The translations under genes were made by a program, and so were the position numbers. The notes below the pieces were generated by a model that was not told the DNA's origin, ran no database searches, and was given only the letters and a program-made list of their open reading frames with translations. A stretch of DNA of 64,000 nucleotides, from the NCBI GenBank assembly GCA_964537505.1, contig CAZICK010000002.1:23354-87353 (forward strand). The letters are read 5' to 3'. Below, piece by piece: positions 61,917 through 64,000 of this stretch. Each line of letters starts with the position of its first letter. Within the stretch, counting starts at the first letter, position 1. This DNA comes from DAINBT01 sp036732785 (GTDB lineage: Bacteria; Planctomycetota; Phycisphaerae; Sedimentisphaerales; SM23-30).

Positions 61917-62768
61917 TCAACTGCCTGTAAAATAGATAATGTCGTAAGCGATGTGCGCACCTGCGGTAATGCCGTACCCACGATAACGGAATATCACGGC
62001 AAAATATATCCCCGCCACCATCCGAAAGACAAAGCTGCCTACCTTAACCTCTTCCAAACGAACAATCTTGCCGCCCTGAAGACCGACGTAGTGATGCACC
62101 GCGAACAATACCGCGGATACAAACACCGCGATTGCCACTGCGATCAGGCTTCGCACTTTCAGCACATCTTCCAGCACCATAAGAATAAGCCCGACCAAAA
62201 TCAGCCTGAACACAAGCTCCTCATAAATACCCGCCCCTATGCTGGTCACAATCTTTGCCATGTAACCTGCCGCCACGCCGCCGTCATTGACCACCGCGAC
62301 CACCACGCAACTCTTAGCACTGTTCATCACCGCCCCAAGGGCGAACAGCGGTACCGTCAGCACCAGGGATTCCAAACCCATCCAACCAATCCAGCCCGGA
62401 CGTACACGCCACGGATTCTGACTGCTCAGATGCCAGCACAAAAGTATTATCACCACCACCAGTCCAGGAAACGCCCACGCCATGGAACGGTCCATACCGA
62501 TCCACTCAGCCAGCCCCATCAGCCAGGTAAACGCCATTATACGGGGCGCCTCCGCAATTTGTTCGGCACTGACCAGTTGTGTCCCAGCCTCATACAACCC
62601 TACCAGCGGCAGCAGAAAAAGCAGCGCATACCACGGCCGGCTTGTCGATTCCAGATACGAACCTTCGACAAAGTTAAACTGCCCTTCCAGCCCTGTTCCA
62701 GCCTTATTTTTCCCTGATGTCTTAGCCATTCGCATAAAATACCATGACCAAAGCAATTTTGCAACCAC
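61917..62768 (-). CDS. CPBP-family intramembrane metalloprotease
   Basis: A 283-residue protein of the CaaX protease / bacteriocin-processing (CPBP, Abi) family with about seven to eight membrane segments. The motifs are EExxxR (IYEELVFRLIL), the second-motif His (FAVHHYVG) and HxxxD (AHIAYDIIYF). Known members process prenylated proteins or confer bacteriocin self-immunity; the substrate here is unknown. Starts at GTG 62768 with AAGGTGA about nine bases upstream; an ATG 33 bases downstream is possible. Converges with the beta-helix gene. Confidence 0.85.
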   Translation of the reverse strand: MVAKLLWSWYFMRMAKTSGKNKAGTGLEGQFNFVEGSYLESTSRPWYALLFLLPLVGLYEAGTQLVSAEQIAEAPRIMAFTWLMGLAEWIGMDRSMAWAFPGLVVVIILLCWHLSSQNPWRVRPGWIGWMGLESLVLTVPLFALGAVMNSAKSCVVVAVVNDGGVAAGYMAKIVTSIGAGIYEELVFRLILVGLILMVLEDVLKVRSLIAVAIAVFVSAVLFAVHHYVGLQGGKIVRLEEVKVGSFVFRMVAGIYFAVIFRYRGYGITAGAHIAYDIIYFTGS

Positions 62769-62865
62769 CCCGTTTCCGTCACCTTAGCAATCCCTCAAAC
62801 AGGAAAAAAACACGATACCCAGAGCCGCGATAGCCAATCCATCTTCCACTGCCCCGCCCACCACT

Positions 62866-62906
62866 GTCATTACGAGGAGGCCGAAGGCCGACGCGGCAAT
62901 CTCTCT
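62866..62906. repeat. REP-like intergenic repeat
   Basis: GTCATTACGAGGAGGCCGAAGGCCGACGCGGCAATC-type sequence (most of it at 62866-62901), the well-known dispersed repeat whose usual core reads like CATTGCGAGGAGCGAAGCGACG. It lies within the gene-free stretch 62769-63105. Confidence 0.7.
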
Positions 62907-62916
62907 TCTCCAGCCG

Positions 62917-62993
62917 GGTAGCCCGGGCCGTGCCCGCCATCTTCTCCATTATCGCGAAGCTAGGTAGTGCGGGCCGTGCCCGCAATTTTCTCT
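62917..62993. repeat. tandem GGGCCGTGCCC repeats
   Basis: Two copies of a GGTAG(C/T)(C/G)CGGGCCGTGCCCGC unit (62917-62950 and 62960-62993), 43 bases apart, each a small hairpin. Non-coding; the remainder of 62769-63105 contains no gene. Confidence 0.55.
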
Positions 62994-63105
62994 TCCGACC
63001 GCGTAGCGGTCGAATACGCATAGCCGCGGGTGCAGGCCGACAGGCCGAAACCCGTGGACCAACATCCAACCAACAATTTCCAGAACCACGTAGTGGTAAG
63101 CTTCA

Positions 63106-63391
63106 TAAGAAAAAGAAACTTGACAATAATTGAACCATCGACAAGAATACTATCGACTGGCCAAACGGAAGTAGGCTCTGTCCAGGTACAACCTACCAGG
63201 GATAACCAGTTGAAGGCGACGAATTGTCGTGGGGGTGGTGGCTTTGTCTCCACCATCCCATTATCTCAATCACAAAAGACAATTCCAAGCTTTCCCATGC
63301 CTAAAAAAACCTTGATTTGCCAAAGGCAAAACAGATAAAATTAGATGTAAACAATTAAACGCGTTTGTCCAATTCACGCTCAACCAGTACA
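63106..63391. repeat. dispersed structured intergenic element of about 285 bp, copy 2
   Basis: The partner of 30528-30812. The hairpin region reads CGAC-GAATT-GTCG and TGGTGG..CCACCA in place of the other copy's stems. It abuts the AT-rich RHS remnants. Confidence 0.8.
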
Positions 63392-63638
63392 ACAGCTTAT
63401 AGCAAGAATTGGCGGATTTACCAAGGGAATGAGAGATTTAATTGAAGGGGCAATTTAAAAGAAACCAGGTGAAGATATTGATACTGATGAGCTACTAGAT
63501 GATATCTTAGCTGATGATTTAGCTAATAGAGCAGGTTACCGTTGTGCAGGTTGGGAAACATGGAGTGCAGGAATAGGCTGGATTACTAGGTGGTTCAGGG
63601 AGAGTTGTGACTGTTGTTGCTCGAAGGAATATAAATAA
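63387..63638 (+). pseudogene. remnant of an RHS-type polymorphic toxin C-terminus (tentative)
   Basis: A frame of 84 codons with one in-frame TAA at 63456-63458. It reads VQQLIARIGGFTKGMRDLIEGAI before the stop, and after it a segment that includes DIDTDELLDDILADDLANRAGYRC and ends with CDCCCSKEYK. The base composition is far more AT-rich than the window. No start codon or upstream core is present. Its end overlaps the start of the 57-residue gene by one base. That it was a toxin tip is inferred from the RHS fragment at 63892 and the neighbouring membrane gene, not from a recognised toxin motif. Confidence 0.35.
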
Positions 63639-63811
63639 TGATTTTTAAACTTAAATATGCTAGCAATGCTTTAATAATTATAGGTCTATTATATTTGTTT
63701 ATCTTTGGATTAGATAGTAATTCAAATCATGCAATACTTCATACTTTACTTAGTACTACTTTAATGATTATCGGATTGGTATCAAAATTATTTTACCTTT
63801 ATAAAAAATAA
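63638..63811 (+). CDS. small two-helix membrane protein, possible immunity protein
   Basis: A 57-residue protein (MIFKLKYASNALIIIGLLYL and so on) with two hydrophobic segments (about residues 11-25 and 34-54) and a basic C-terminus. The ATG at 63638 overlaps the stop of the upstream remnant by one base (TAATG), the typical arrangement of a toxin/immunity pair, and the composition is equally AT-rich. Too short for confident family assignment. No clear ribosome site of its own, but AAGGAA lies about 10 bases before the start. Confidence 0.5.
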   Translation: MIFKLKYASNALIIIGLLYLFIFGLDSNSNHAILHTLLSTTLMIIGLVSKLFYLYKK

Positions 63812-63891
63812 AAAGATACACTATCCTCCAAATAGAATAAGACAAAAAGCGACCTTGGCAAAATGTTAAATGTGTACATAACCACCGGTAG

Positions 63892-64000
63892 CGAGACTAT
63901 TCGGAAATCCGCCATCGTAACAACCGAAGCCCCCCGGCCAATATCTACACTTACGACACCCTTGACAGATTGACTCGTGCGGAGTATCTTGTAGGCGTCC
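63892..64000 (+). CDS. RHS/YD-repeat protein fragment, open at the right edge
   Basis: After the in-frame TAG at 63889-63891 the frame stays open to the end of the window. It includes ANIYTYDTLDRLTRAEYLVGV, a clear YD repeat (YDTLDRLTRAEY). YD repeats form the shell of RHS polymorphic toxins. No ATG, GTG or TTG start with a ribosome site is visible inside this fragment, so it may be a displaced or broken copy, or the tail of a longer gene. Confidence 0.6.

Overview
The window (about 47 percent G+C by eye) looks like a chromosomal segment of a planctomycete, most likely of the class Phycisphaerae. That placement is inferred from gene content: PEP-CTERM proteins, dockerin-like and beta-helix surface proteins, Tat-exported sugar-phosphate-isomerase-like and Gfo/Idh/MocA proteins, membrane proteins ending in TPRs, and dispersed intergenic repeats. 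No rRNA or marker phylogeny was available.

Layout. 1-11453: a tandem array of a two-gene cassette, three complete copies plus the tail of a fourth cut by the left edge. Each cassette encodes a polytopic membrane protein with a helical-repeat tail (A) and a membrane-anchored PD40 beta-propeller with one CxxCH heme c motif (B). Each A gene has its own conserved promoter. 11454-22346: a membrane protein, a zinc alcohol dehydrogenase, a 1,099-residue beta-helix/dockerin-like/LamG-like surface protein flanked by two coiled-coil lipoproteins, and a duplicated PEP-CTERM module with cloned promoters, leaders and terminators plus a dockerin-like secreted protein. 22347-34072: a bifunctional glycogen debranching enzyme, two small envelope genes, asparagine synthetase AsnA, an iron-sulfur flavoprotein lacking most of its NAD(P)H domain, tRNA-Pro and tRNA-Cys, a GH57 amylase and a glycogen-synthase-like glycosyltransferase. 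The two glycogen parts are separate but functionally linked. 34836-38293: an aconitase, HAD phosphatase and LolA-like operon. 38397-40533: divergent NarL-type regulators, one with Glu in place of the phospho-acceptor Asp. 40808-50761: tRNA-Met, a C-terminal processing protease, tRNA-Leu, and a leftward block (rpsO, pnp, histidine kinase, TMTC-like TPR protein, NtrC-type regulator). 50872-56357: a nuclease, Fur, and an iron operon (OprB-like porin, FeoB, DtxR-FeoA fusion) behind a recognisable Fur operator. 56637-62768: a Tat-exported TIM-barrel/oxidoreductase pair, a second beta-helix protein and a CPBP protease. 62769-64000: repeat-rich DNA and AT-rich remnants of an RHS polymorphic-toxin locus running off the right edge.

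Five families of short dispersed intergenic elements recur in non-coding gaps: a palindromic element, a hairpin-bearing element of about 285 bp, an element of about 71 bp, an element of about 110 bp, and the duplicated PEP-CTERM 3' module. With the cassette array, these are the most unusual aspects of the window. No rRNA, CRISPR array, intact transposase or phage genes were seen.
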